From contig CP065008.1 of assembly GCA_016699735.1 (NCBI GenBank), positions 496,001 through 560,000 of the forward strand: a stretch of 64,000 bases of DNA, given 5' to 3'. The stretch comes from Alphaproteobacteria bacterium (GTDB lineage Bacteria > Pseudomonadota > Alphaproteobacteria > Micavibrionales > Micavibrionaceae). The position numbers and the translations under genes are program-made. A model generated the notes under the pieces. That model did no database searches and was not told the origin of the DNA. It saw only the letters and a list, made by a program, of their open reading frames with translations. This document shows, one piece after another, positions 1 through 7,908 of this stretch (within the stretch, counting starts at the first letter, position 1; every line of letters begins with the position of its first letter).

Positions 1-116
1 CCGATATACCGCCGCACCCGCATATAATCGCCCACGCTGGAATCCAGCGGTACACGGGCCAGATGCCCCTTGCTGAGAATTTCGACTGTGGCTTCGATGC
101 GCGATGAAGGTTTCAT
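1..116 (-). CDS. RsmB/NOP-family rRNA methyltransferase, N-terminal fragment
   Basis: Only the first 38 or so codons lie in the window; the gene continues past the left edge. The visible N-terminus (MKPSSRIEATVEILSK, then SVGDYMRVRRYIG) matches the start of Fmu/Sun/RsmB-type proteins, which open with an NusB-like RNA-binding helix set before the SAM-dependent m5C methyltransferase domain. In many alphaproteobacteria such a gene sits close to guaB, which is also here at 4.2-5.7 kb. The call rests on N-terminal resemblance and context only, because the catalytic Cys motifs are outside the window. A hairpin terminator lies just upstream, so transcription probably starts between about 117 and 150. 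Confidence 0.6.
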   Translation of the reverse strand, partial: MKPSSRIEATVEILSKGHLARVPLDSSVGDYMRVRRYI

Positions 117-154
117 GACTGTGGGTGTAGACCTAAAAATCTAAAATGAAAAGA

Positions 155-190
155 AAAAAGCCTGACCGCAGATCGCTGGTCAGGCTTTTT
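155..190 (-). terminator. Rho-independent terminator
   Basis: A perfect 13-bp stem (AAAAAGCCTGACC at 155-167 pairing with 178-190) closes a 10-nt loop. The A-run on one side and T-run on the other make it usable in both directions. It lies directly downstream of the small secreted-protein gene ending at 232 on the minus strand and separates that gene from the rsmB-like gene. Confidence 0.88.
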
Positions 191-231
191 ATGTCTGTAC
201 GACTCAATCTGAACGCCCGAAGGCGAAGAGA

Positions 232-594
232 TTAGTGAGCCGGCTCTTCAGCAGGGGCTTCTTCGCCGGCTGCAGGAGCTTCTTCAGCGATCACGCCGCC
301 CATGGTTTTGATTTTCGTGCCGTCAGCAAGTGTGTGCTCGCCATCGGGAGCAGGGGTCTCGGTGCCGTCAGCGCCGACAACGGTGACTTGGCCTTCTTTG
401 ACGTGAACTTTCGTGCCGTCAGCAAGGGTCAGTTCTTTAACTTCGGCAACTTCGGTCGCAGCAGCGTCAGCAGCAGCTTCCGTTGTAGAGGCTTCCGCAG
501 GAGCGGCAGCGTCTTCAGCGAAGGTGACTTGGCTTGCGCCGAACAGGGCAGCAGCGGCAACGCCGGCGGCCATCATCAGGTGGTTCAGTTTCAT
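232..594 (-). CDS. Small secreted Ala/Glu-rich protein with LADGTK repeats
   Basis: The product is a 120-residue protein of unknown function. It has a clear Sec signal peptide (MKLNHLMMAAGVAAAALFGA, cleavage near TFA-ED), then a low-complexity Ala/Glu/Thr stretch, then a core with two copies of TLADGTK about 30 residues apart, and an acidic Ala/Pro tail. I chose the ATG at 594 because AGGAAG sits at the right distance upstream; the in-frame ATG at 609 overlaps that ribosome-binding site. A possible promoter lies at 646-674 and a strong terminator follows the gene, so it looks monocistronic. The product is probably periplasmic or released. No enzyme motif is visible. Confidence 0.75.
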   Translation of the reverse strand: MKLNHLMMAAGVAAAALFGASQVTFAEDAAAPAEASTTEAAADAAATEVAEVKELTLADGTKVHVKEGQVTVVGADGTETPAPDGEHTLADGTKIKTMGGVIAEEAPAAGEEAPAEEPAH

Positions 595-645
595 GTTTTT
601 CTTCCTCAATGAAAAAATCCGCGAAAAATCTCGCAGAGCGAAGGG

Positions 646-674
646 AATATGCTACAAACCTCAAGAAAGATCAA
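646..674 (-). promoter_or_regulatory. Possible sigma70-type promoter for the small secreted protein
   Basis: On the minus strand TTGATC (669-674) and CATATT (646-651) are separated by exactly 17 nt and lie about 50 nt upstream of the chosen start at 594. Each hexamer matches the consensus only partly, so this is a suggestion. Confidence 0.35.
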
Positions 675-715
675 GGGGAGAGATAAGTATCAAATAGTTT
701 ATTTAAATCAATAAG

Positions 716-961
716 TTAAGAGGGGTCAGTCTTATCTTCAGAGGGAACTTTCTTATCTTTTGCTTTGAATTTTCGATAGAGTTTTAGGATAGGAAAGGAT
801 AAAATCATGGCTATTCCGGCCACAACAGCAACCACTGGGCCAAGAAGGTAAGCGATAAAAGCAATCGCAGGGCCGATATAGGCAAACGCAGGAAAGCTCA
901 CCAACGTAAGCCCGCTAAAGAGCGCCAAAAAAACTACAAACCGGAGCCTTCGAGACATCAT
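716..961 (-). CDS. Small membrane protein, unknown function
   Basis: An 81-residue protein. A signal-anchor-like segment (FVVFLALFSGLTLVSFPAFA) is followed by one long hydrophobic stretch (about residues 28-60) and a short, highly charged Lys/Asp/Glu tail, which suggests a small inner-membrane protein with a cytoplasmic tail. No family is recognised. Its start codon is only 6 nt from the divergent sulfotransferase start at 968, and no clear ribosome-binding site precedes either ATG. The second Met (958) is an equally possible start. Confidence 0.55.
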   Translation of the reverse strand: MMSRRLRFVVFLALFSGLTLVSFPAFAYIGPAIAFIAYLLGPVVAVVAGIAMILSFPILKLYRKFKAKDKKVPSEDKTDPS

Positions 962-967
962 ATATCC

Positions 968-2104
968 ATGAAAAAAGAAAAAAAAGCTTCATACAAAGAT
1001 TATATCGACAAAAACATTGCGAACAACGCGCAAAGCTACCAGATCAGCACACCACTACACTATGCCGGAATTATCGCAAAAGCAATGGAACCCTTTTGGT
1101 TTTTTCTGGGCAAGCTTGAGTCTGAATACTTCCAGCCAAAACTTGATAATATAGACATCCTCAAACCAGTCTATGTCTCCGGTCTTGCACGTTCAGGCAC
1201 GACGATAACACTGGAACTCCTACACAAAAGCAATATTTTTTCCAGTTTTACATACCAGTATTATCCCTTTATTTCCTTCCCTTTGCTCTGGAATATGATC
1301 GCTGGATCACGCGGCGACAGTCAGGCTGTCGAAAGGGCGCATTTGGACCGGATTAAGGTGACGGCAAAAAGTCCTGAGGCGATAGAGGAAATGATATGGA
1401 TGCATTTTTTCCCGGGCCGCATCACCGACCCGGATATTTCCAGTGTGCTGACGGAAAACAACAGCAACCCCGCCTTCGAGAGCTTCTATAAAAACAGCAT
1501 AAGGAAAATGCTTCTTCTGGGAAAAAAGGAACGCTATCTGGCCAAGGGCAATTACAATCTGGCCCGCATACCCTACATTCTGAAACTTTACCCCGATGCC
1601 CGCTTCATTCTGTTGATCAGAGAGCCGGAAGCGCACGTTGCCTCTCTGATGAAACAGCACTACCTCTTCTGTAAGGTTGCCAACCCGAGGGTGCTAAGAT
1701 ACATGAAACAGATAGGCCATTATGAGTTCGGGCCGCACAGAATCCCCCCCAATTATAATTCCTGCCAAGATGCCCGGGAAATAGTGAAGGCATGGTCGGA
1801 AAACAAGGAGGTGGAGGGATGGGCGCATCTGTGGAACAACACATACGGATTTCTGCATAACACCCTCTCCTCCTACAGCCATCTGTCAAAAAATATTCTC
1901 TTGATCCGGTACGAGGATTTATGCTCGGAGCCTCTCGAATACGCAAAAAAAATCACGGATTTTTGTGACATTCCATTCTCGGAGGAAGTAAGAAATTTTG
2001 CACAAAAAATCAGCGCCCCGGATTATTACGAAGCGGGATTTACCGAAGAGGAAAAAAAGAAAATTAGAGAAATCACAGAAAGGACGAGAAGCCTATTTTA
2101 TTGA
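968..2104 (+). CDS. Sulfotransferase family protein (PAPS-dependent)
   Basis: A 378-residue cytoplasmic protein of the Sulfotransfer family, expected to move a sulfuryl group from PAPS to a sugar, lipid or small molecule. The 5'-phosphosulfate-binding P-loop is seen as SGLARSGTT (about residues 71-79), and the 3'-phosphate-binding element as RFILLIREPEAHVASLMKQ in mid-protein. The N-terminal 60 residues are Lys-rich and lack a signal peptide. It converges with an arylsulfotransferase-like gene, the two stop regions overlapping by 12 nt, so both neighbours handle sulfate esters. The acceptor cannot be read from sequence. The ATG has no obvious Shine-Dalgarno and sits 6 nt from a divergent start. 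Confidence 0.8.
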   Translation: MKKEKKASYKDYIDKNIANNAQSYQISTPLHYAGIIAKAMEPFWFFLGKLESEYFQPKLDNIDILKPVYVSGLARSGTTITLELLHKSNIFSSFTYQYYPFISFPLLWNMIAGSRGDSQAVERAHLDRIKVTAKSPEAIEEMIWMHFFPGRITDPDISSVLTENNSNPAFESFYKNSIRKMLLLGKKERYLAKGNYNLARIPYILKLYPDARFILLIREPEAHVASLMKQHYLFCKVANPRVLRYMKQIGHYEFGPHRIPPNYNSCQDAREIVKAWSENKEVEGWAHLWNNTYGFLHNTLSSYSHLSKNILLIRYEDLCSEPLEYAKKITDFCDIPFSEEVRNFAQKISAPDYYEAGFTEEEKKKIREITERTRSLFY

Positions 2105-3430
2105 CAGAAAAGGCAGATCGGAAAAACGGTAACGCTTTGCCGTGAAGAGAGAGGGAATTCTAATCTTGTCCTTGTGAAAAATAGATCGGCCTTTACCCGT
2201 ATACGGATAGCGCCCGGGAGCATAGTACTCCCAAACAATATTTTTATCGCGCGTAATCTCGAAAACACGCCCGCTATGCGTTTCGGTAACAAGATAGTTC
2301 CCGTTGGGTAAAGGATCGACCATACCATTGTAAATGCTGCTGAACGGGTTGTCCTTTGTTCCATGGTATGACCACACGATGCCCATCGTATTCAAATCGA
2401 TCTCAAGGATCCGCGCAGCATCCGTTTCGGCCATCCCTCCAAGATTATCGAGTAGAACCAAATGACCGTTCTCGAGGAACTTAGGGCTGTGCTGCCCGTG
2501 CCATGGTCCAAAACTGGACCACTCGGCCTCAAGGGTTTCAACATTAATGATTGTCAAAAGATTTAGGTTACGGAAAGAGATTAGAAGACGGTTCGCCTTG
2601 AGCATAGGCGCCTTGCCGATAACAAAGTCGGGTATTGGGGTGATCGTGTTAGGGTGAAGAACATCCCCGGCCCTCAAAAACCCGTCGAGTGGAATACTTC
2701 CAAGCGTTTTCATGAAAGCCTTGGCATTTGACTGACTCAAAGCCTCAAGAAGGGGCGATTTTTTAAGAACCTTACCCTCGGGGCTGATAAAAAGCAGGGA
2801 CTCGTTAAGGTAGGGAGGATCAAAACTGTAAAGGTTGGTGTCTACGGAGGCCACATACTCCGAGATAAACGTAACAAGCGTTCCATCGGGCAGAAACGCC
2901 AAATCATGATGAACTGGCAGAGGGAGATCCCAGAGGATATTCGAATCTTTGTCGATTTTTGCCATCCCGTACTCATACACATTGCCGCCCCCGCCGAAGA
3001 AAAAAACATAAAGATCCCCATTACCAGAAGGATCAAGAAAGGCACGGTGAAGGGTGATGTGCTGCGCGGGCAGCAGGACAGGGACATGAGTGGGGTTGGG
3101 CCAGATATCATAAAATTTCGCCGTCCAGTGGTGAAGGACTTTGCCGGAATGGTCAATCAGGGAAACCTCATTCCTGTCGGCGGATGTCAACAGGGTCGCA
3201 TCCCCCCAGACAGCTTGAATTTCATAGGTAAAGGCTCCCTTCTTCTCGTTACGCTCAGGGAAGAAAAACCATTCCGGGAACGGGACATCGCTCATAGCCT
3301 GAACAGTCCTGAGGCTGGAAAGACCGATGGAGGGCTTGACTAGAATGTCGTTGAAAGCAGCAGGATTGAAAAAATGAACAAGAATAAAAAACAGGTAGGC
3401 AGAGATAATTCCCAAAAAAAAGAGTCTCAT
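2093..3430 (-). CDS. Arylsulfotransferase (ASST)-family periplasmic protein
   Basis: A 445-residue protein with an N-terminal signal-anchor (FFLGIISAYLFFILVHFF) and a beta-propeller-like body. Repeated blade signatures of the ASST family are visible: VSLIDHSGKVLHHW, HHDLAFLPDGTLVT, SPKFLENGHLVLLDN, LPNGNYLVTETHSGRVFEI and NIVWEY. ASST enzymes move sulfate between phenolic esters without PAPS, using a catalytic His in the propeller; several His are candidates here and I cannot say which is catalytic. The 3' end overlaps the sulfotransferase gene by 12 nt on the opposite strand. It may instead be a non-enzymatic PQQ/ASST-like propeller. Confidence 0.7.
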   Translation of the reverse strand: MRLFFLGIISAYLFFILVHFFNPAAFNDILVKPSIGLSSLRTVQAMSDVPFPEWFFFPERNEKKGAFTYEIQAVWGDATLLTSADRNEVSLIDHSGKVLHHWTAKFYDIWPNPTHVPVLLPAQHITLHRAFLDPSGNGDLYVFFFGGGGNVYEYGMAKIDKDSNILWDLPLPVHHDLAFLPDGTLVTFISEYVASVDTNLYSFDPPYLNESLLFISPEGKVLKKSPLLEALSQSNAKAFMKTLGSIPLDGFLRAGDVLHPNTITPIPDFVIGKAPMLKANRLLISFRNLNLLTIINVETLEAEWSSFGPWHGQHSPKFLENGHLVLLDNLGGMAETDAARILEIDLNTMGIVWSYHGTKDNPFSSIYNGMVDPLPNGNYLVTETHSGRVFEITRDKNIVWEYYAPGRYPYTGKGRSIFHKDKIRIPSLFTAKRYRFSDLPFLSIK

Positions 3431-3519
3431 AGAATTCCGAGGGTAATTTGTTTCACTTCATGACAATCTATAAAAGCCTTGCGGAAAAGACAACGCCAAT
3501 AATAGCAAGGAGTTGATGT

Positions 3520-3690
3520 CTAAAGCAGAGCCTTCACTGTCAACGAAACCGCCGTAAACGCCAGCAACGCCTCAATGACCGCAAAAAACCGCTTCTGCGG
3601 GATGCGCGAATGCAGCCTCTGCCCCAGCGCCAGAGCCGCTAGAAAGAAAGGGTAAGCCACAAGCGCGGTGGTAAAAATCCCCCAATCCAT
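3520..3690 (-). CDS. C-terminal part of TauE/SafE-family permease (separate frame)
   Basis: A 56-residue reading frame, MDWGIFTTALVAYPFFLAAL onward, carrying two hydrophobic segments around LGQRLHSRIPQKRF. That pattern (LGxxLHxRI...RF) is typical of the last cytoplasmic loop and final helix of TauE/SafE permeases. Its ATG overlaps the TGA of the upstream gene as TGATG (3688-3692), a classic coupling arrangement. Together the two frames make about 242 residues, the normal size of the family, so they are one gene split by a frameshift, or two translationally coupled halves. Confidence 0.55.
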   Translation of the reverse strand: MDWGIFTTALVAYPFFLAALALGQRLHSRIPQKRFFAVIEALLAFTAVSLTVKALL

Positions 3691-4250
3691 CACATCCCCG
3701 TCCCGAACGTCCCGGCCAGCCGCGGAATATTGGAGAGAAACAGGATCGCCGTGATATTCGCCCGGAACGCCGCCGCGCTCCCGCCCTTACCCTTGAGGTA
3801 AAGAATGAACGCCGGCCCGCCGCCGCCGATCATCGCGTTCATCGTCCCGCCCAGAAATCCGGCCAGATGCGCCCCTCCCGCCTGAATCACCCGCCCCAGC
3901 GGATCAAACCGCGTATGCGTCCGTGCCAGATGCAGCAAAATATACCCCGCCAGCGCCAGCCGGATAAGGTCTTCATCCAGATATTTCAGCAGCAGGATGC
4001 CGAGCGCGACCCCGATGACCGTCATGGGCAGCAGGGCGCGGATATGCGCCCACGCCGTCTCCTTATAGGTGCGGAAGATCAGAAACCCCATAGAAAACTG
4101 AAAAAGACTGGCCAGCGTCACGGCATCCTGCACCGGCATATAAAGGCTCAGGATCGGAATGGAGATCAGCCCGCCCCCGAACCCGAACAAACTCTGCGCG
4201 AAAAACGCAAAGGTCAGGATGAAAACCGTGAGGAGAGTCAAACCCGTCAA
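3690..4250 (-). CDS. TauE/SafE-family sulfite/anion permease, N-terminal part
   Basis: A 186-residue inner-membrane protein with the family start motif (FFAQSLFGFGGGLISIPIL) and the internal repeat motif (GFLGGTMNAMIGGGGPAF). TauE/SafE proteins are 8-helix permeases thought to export sulfite, sulfoacetate or other small anions. The frame stops at 3690 before the last two helices, which continue in another frame (3520-3690). The start overlaps the end of guaB by 4 nt (ATGA), so it is likely cotranscribed with guaB. A sulfur-related substrate would suit the nearby sulfotransferase genes, but that is inference. Confidence 0.7.
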   Translation of the reverse strand: MTGLTLLTVFILTFAFFAQSLFGFGGGLISIPILSLYMPVQDAVTLASLFQFSMGFLIFRTYKETAWAHIRALLPMTVIGVALGILLLKYLDEDLIRLALAGYILLHLARTHTRFDPLGRVIQAGGAHLAGFLGGTMNAMIGGGGPAFILYLKGKGGSAAAFRANITAILFLSNIPRLAGTFGTGM

Positions 4251-5743
4251 TTCTCCGTCCGGTAATTCGGCGCCTCGCGGGTGATCGTCACGTCATGCAC
4301 GTGCGACTCGCGGTACCCCGCCGAGGTCATCCGCATGAACTCCGTCTTCTCCTTCATATCCGCAATCGTCGCCGATCCCGTATACCCCATGGCCGCCCGC
4401 AAGCCCCCCACCATCTGGTGAATGACGTTCCCGATCGGCCCCTTATAGGGGACGCGCCCCTCGATGCCTTCCGGCACCAGCTTCTGCGACTGGTTGATCC
4501 CCGCCTGAAAGTAACGGTCCGCCGAGCCTTTGACCATCGCCCCGACCGACCCCATCCCGCGGTAGGATTTATACGACCGCCCCTGATAAAGGATCACTTC
4601 CCCCGGCGCCTCGTCGGTTCCGGCGAACACCCCGCCCATCATCGCGGCATCGGCGCCTGCAGCAACAGCCTTGGCAAAATCGCCCGAATATTTCATCCCG
4701 CCGTCCGCGACGACCGGAATACCCTTTTTGCTGCACACGGCCGCCACATCCATAATGGCTGTAAGCTGCGGCACACCGACCCCGGCCACCACCCGCGTGG
4801 TGCAGATCGACCCCGGCCCGATCCCGACCTTGATCGCATCCGCCCCGGCCTTGATCAGCGCCAGCGCCGCCTCGCCCGTTGCCACGTTCCCGGCCATGAT
4901 CTGCAGGTTTTTGTGCTTCTTGCGGATCGCGGCCACCGTCTCGATCACCTTTTTCGAATGTCCGTGCGCCGTATCGACCACGACAAGGTCCAGACCAGCC
5001 TCCGCCAGCGCCAGCGCCCGGTCGGCCCCGTTGCCCTCGCTTGTCCCGACAGCGGCGCCCACGCGCAGCCGCCCGAGCTCGTCCTTCGTCGCAACGGGAA
5101 ACAGGTTGGATTTCTCGATATCCTTGACGGTCATAAGCCCGATGCACCGATTCGCCTTATCGACGATCAGCAGCTTTTCGATCCGATGCTGGTGCAGCAA
5201 TTTTTTTGCCTTCTCCTTGCTCACCGACCCCGTGACCTTCACCAGATTTTCGTGCGTCATGAGTTCGCGCACCTTCTGCTTCGGGTTCTCGGCAAAGCGC
5301 ACGTCGCGGTGCGTCAGGATGCCGACCAAAGTCCCGTCCTTTTCCGTCACCGGAATCCCCGAAATCCGGCTCATATGCATAAGCTCAAGCGCCTCGGCCA
5401 GCGTCGCCTCGGGCCGGATGGTAATCGGGTCCACCACCATGCCGGATTCAAACCGTTTGACCCGCCGCACCATCTCGACTTGCTGCGCCGTATCCATATT
5501 GCGGTGAAGAATGCCCAGTCCCCCGTTCTGAGCCATGGCAATCGCCATCTCCGCCTCGGTGACCGTATCCATCGCCGCCGAAAGAAGGGGAACTTTAAGC
5601 TGGATATTTCGGGTCAGGAACGTAGATGTATCCACCTCCATCGGCTGAACGTCGGACTCGCCGGGAACCAGCAAGACGTCGTCAAACGTCAAGCCTTCGC
5701 GGATATCCTGGGTGTTTTTTGGGGAATGTCTGATCTTGGCCAT
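4247..5743 (-). CDS. guaB: IMP dehydrogenase
   Basis: Catalyses the NAD-dependent oxidation of IMP to XMP, the committed step of GMP synthesis. The (beta/alpha)8 barrel is interrupted by a tandem CBS pair (roughly residues 95-210). The catalytic Cys loop reads GPGSICTTRVV near residue 314 and the phosphate-binding site is VVADGGMKYSGD. Length (498 residues) is normal. I prefer the ATG at 5743 (MAKIRHSPKN) over the one at 5755. The short permease gene downstream overlaps by 4 nt. Confidence 0.97.
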   Translation of the reverse strand: MAKIRHSPKNTQDIREGLTFDDVLLVPGESDVQPMEVDTSTFLTRNIQLKVPLLSAAMDTVTEAEMAIAMAQNGGLGILHRNMDTAQQVEMVRRVKRFESGMVVDPITIRPEATLAEALELMHMSRISGIPVTEKDGTLVGILTHRDVRFAENPKQKVRELMTHENLVKVTGSVSKEKAKKLLHQHRIEKLLIVDKANRCIGLMTVKDIEKSNLFPVATKDELGRLRVGAAVGTSEGNGADRALALAEAGLDLVVVDTAHGHSKKVIETVAAIRKKHKNLQIMAGNVATGEAALALIKAGADAIKVGIGPGSICTTRVVAGVGVPQLTAIMDVAAVCSKKGIPVVADGGMKYSGDFAKAVAAGADAAMMGGVFAGTDEAPGEVILYQGRSYKSYRGMGSVGAMVKGSADRYFQAGINQSQKLVPEGIEGRVPYKGPIGNVIHQMVGGLRAAMGYTGSATIADMKEKTEFMRMTSAGYRESHVHDVTITREAPNYRTEN

Positions 5744-5940
5744 GCAAATCTCCACTCAAATCTTCGGGTCGCGCTGCGCGGAATTTGCAGGTGAGTTATA
5801 CGGGTTTTTCGTGCAAAGTAAAGAAATTACTACTCTCAGCAGCCTAAAATGTGAGCGCCGGGATAAATATCTCCTTTTTTCGATTGAGCTATGCTAAAAA
5901 ATAACAAAATCTGATTATTTCTCAACCTTTAGGACTTCTT

Positions 5941-6861
5941 GTGAGAAACGGCTGGCTGGACTATCTTAAAGTTGTTCTGGCAGTAATGGTGATAGGACTA
6001 CATTCACTGGTATTCTTGGAGTCTTTTCCCGCTCTTTCATCATTTCTATGCAATGGGGTGTTCCGTGCAGCCGTACCGTTGTTCTTTGTCATCAGTGGTT
6101 ATTTTCTGCCTCGTGAGACTGACAGCAGGAAGCTCTACAACTGGCTCAAGAGGATACTCGTGCTTTATGCCGTATGGACGCTTGTTTATCTTCCCGTATT
6201 CATATGGCAGATACCTCTCACGGCAGTCGGGGTTTTCCGCTTATTAAAAGTCATTCTCTTCGGTTACGGTCACTTATGGTATCTGCCGGCTCTGGCAGTG
6301 GCTGCTTTTATTACCATAAAAACAAAAAAACTCGGGTCGCGCTTCAATCTTTTACTGGCATTAGGCTTATATTGCACCGGCTGTACGCTTCTCTTCTACC
6401 TATTGTCATCCTCTCCCGGAATACCGCCATTTTACTACTATCGCAATGCGGTTTTGTTTGGCCTGCCTTTCGTTCTCGCTGGTTACTATTACAACGATCT
6501 GGAGCATTTTTTCGAAAAAAGCCGCCCTGTGGTTTTGCTTCTGGCATTCGCTTTATTTCTTGTAGAAATTTCAATCGTCAAATATTTTGCTCTAGGTCGC
6601 TCTGTCGATATGTACTTCTCGCTGATAATTCTGTGTCCCGCCGTTTTCGGCTGGGTGAAATCGCACAGACCTTTTGAAAGCAGTCTGCCTCTTGGAAAAT
6701 TGTCCTTGGCATTATACTTGGTCCATCCCTTTTTTGTAATTTATGGTAAATACTGGGGAGTCCCGGAGGGCAGCGCTCTCTTCTTTTTTTCACTGATATC
6801 AAGTACGTTCGCTGCCATAGCTCTCGTACTTTTCTCCAGACGCTTCCGTTTCATCCTTTAA
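5941..6861 (+). CDS. Acyltransferase-3 family membrane protein
   Basis: A 306-residue polytopic protein starting with GTG (TAGGAC about 5 nt upstream). The N-terminal helix and His (WLDYLKVVLAVMVIGLHS) and the following PLFFVISGYFLP match the acyltransferase-3 (OafA/WecH/NodX-like) signature, in which that His is important for acyl transfer. About 8-10 hydrophobic segments follow. Such proteins O-acetylate or otherwise acylate surface glycans or lipids in the inner membrane. It is a single gene divergent from guaB. The base composition looks more AT-rich than guaB, which hints at an accessory origin. Confidence 0.8.
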   Translation: MRNGWLDYLKVVLAVMVIGLHSLVFLESFPALSSFLCNGVFRAAVPLFFVISGYFLPRETDSRKLYNWLKRILVLYAVWTLVYLPVFIWQIPLTAVGVFRLLKVILFGYGHLWYLPALAVAAFITIKTKKLGSRFNLLLALGLYCTGCTLLFYLLSSSPGIPPFYYYRNAVLFGLPFVLAGYYYNDLEHFFEKSRPVVLLLAFALFLVEISIVKYFALGRSVDMYFSLIILCPAVFGWVKSHRPFESSLPLGKLSLALYLVHPFFVIYGKYWGVPEGSALFFFSLISSTFAAIALVLFSRRFRFIL

Positions 6862-6873
6862 GAGAACGGCTTT

Positions 6874-7536
6874 TCAACCCTTAAACCCCGTTGCCACGAT
6901 ATATTGCTCCGAGGAATCCTTCCGGCTCGCCGGCGGCTTGATATGCTTGACCTTGGTAAACCTCTTTTTCATATCCTTAAGAATCTCACCTTCTGCCCCG
7001 CCTTGGAACACTTTCGCCACAAACGCTCCGCCGGGCTTGAGAACCTCGGTGGCGAACAGATACGCCGCCTCCACCGCCGCCATGATCCGCAGATGATCCG
7101 TCTGCTTGTGCCCGATGGTGTTCGGCGCCATATCGCTCAGAACCACATCGGCCAGCCCGCTGTCATTCAGCTTGAAGATCTCTGCCCTCAGCAGGTCCGG
7201 CGCGTCGTCCTCCATGAAATCCTTCTGGAAAAACACCACCCCCGGCAACGCGTCAATCTCCAGCAGGTCAATCGCCACCACCTTGCACTTCTTCTCCAGC
7301 GCCACCTGGCACCACCCCCCCGGCGCGGCGCCAAGGTCCACCACAACCATTCCGGCCTTCAGCAATCCCGCTTTTTCATCAATTTCCTTAAGCTTGAACG
7401 CCGCCCGCCCGCGGTAGCCCATCTTCTGCGCCTCGGTCACATAAGGGTCGTTCAGCTGCCGTTGAAGCCATCGCGTTGAGGAGCTTTTGCGTTTTTTCGC
7501 TGTTTTAACGCGGGTTTTGGGTTTATTACGCGACAT
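6874..7536 (-). CDS. rlmE: 23S rRNA (uridine-2552-2'-O) methyltransferase
   Basis: FtsJ/RrmJ family, 220 residues, SAM-dependent 2'-O methylation of U2552 in the A-loop during late 50S assembly. The catalytic K-D-K-E set is visible: Lys in RAAFKLKEID, Asp in VLSDMAPN, Lys in FVAKVFQGG and Glu in DSSEQYIVA. The SAM-binding glycine motif is VVDLGAAPGGW. The Lys/Arg-rich N-terminus (about 25 residues) is usual in alphaproteobacteria. The next gene upstream ends only 1 nt before this start, so they are cotranscribed. Confidence 0.95.
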   Translation of the reverse strand: MSRNKPKTRVKTAKKRKSSSTRWLQRQLNDPYVTEAQKMGYRGRAAFKLKEIDEKAGLLKAGMVVVDLGAAPGGWCQVALEKKCKVVAIDLLEIDALPGVVFFQKDFMEDDAPDLLRAEIFKLNDSGLADVVLSDMAPNTIGHKQTDHLRIMAAVEAAYLFATEVLKPGGAFVAKVFQGGAEGEILKDMKKRFTKVKHIKPPASRKDSSEQYIVATGFKG

Positions 7537-7537
7537 C

Positions 7538-7885
7538 CTATAAAGCCATCACAAGAGTGGAGGTCACAAACGCCATAAAGAAAACCGCGAGGCACGCCGC
7601 CATGAACACCACGCCCTTCGTGCCGGGCGAAAAATGCGCCATCAGCAGGAAAAGGATATAAAAAACGCTATACGTAATCTGCGCCCGCGTATGGACATCA
7701 GACGCAAGAAACCCCATAATCCCGTTTTCTCGGTGGATGCCTTGAAAGATTTCGGATTGCAGCCGCAGCATCATAAAACAGGCGACACCGAACCCCAGCG
7801 TCCACCAGCGGTGCGGTTTATGCACCAGCATGAAAAGGATCGGCAGCCAGATGACGTCTAACCAATATCGGATGAACTCGTCCAT
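7538..7885 (-). CDS. Small integral membrane protein
   Basis: A 115-residue protein with about four hydrophobic segments (IWLPILFMLV, WWTLGFGVACFMML, ITYSVFYILFLLMAHF, GVVFMAACLAVFFMAFV). No known family is recognised. It precedes rlmE with a 1-nt gap and is probably its operon partner. It is divergent from the M48 protease gene, with a 23-bp gap between the starts. Confidence 0.65.
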   Translation of the reverse strand: MDEFIRYWLDVIWLPILFMLVHKPHRWWTLGFGVACFMMLRLQSEIFQGIHRENGIMGFLASDVHTRAQITYSVFYILFLLMAHFSPGTKGVVFMAACLAVFFMAFVTSTLVMAL

Positions 7886-7908
7886 AAAGTGCAGTGTAGG
7901 ATAAGCCC

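Noticed and set aside
4295..5794. Long open frame opposite guaB
   Set aside because: It is the antisense of a complete, motif-bearing guaB; its protein is Arg/His-rich low complexity with no family features.
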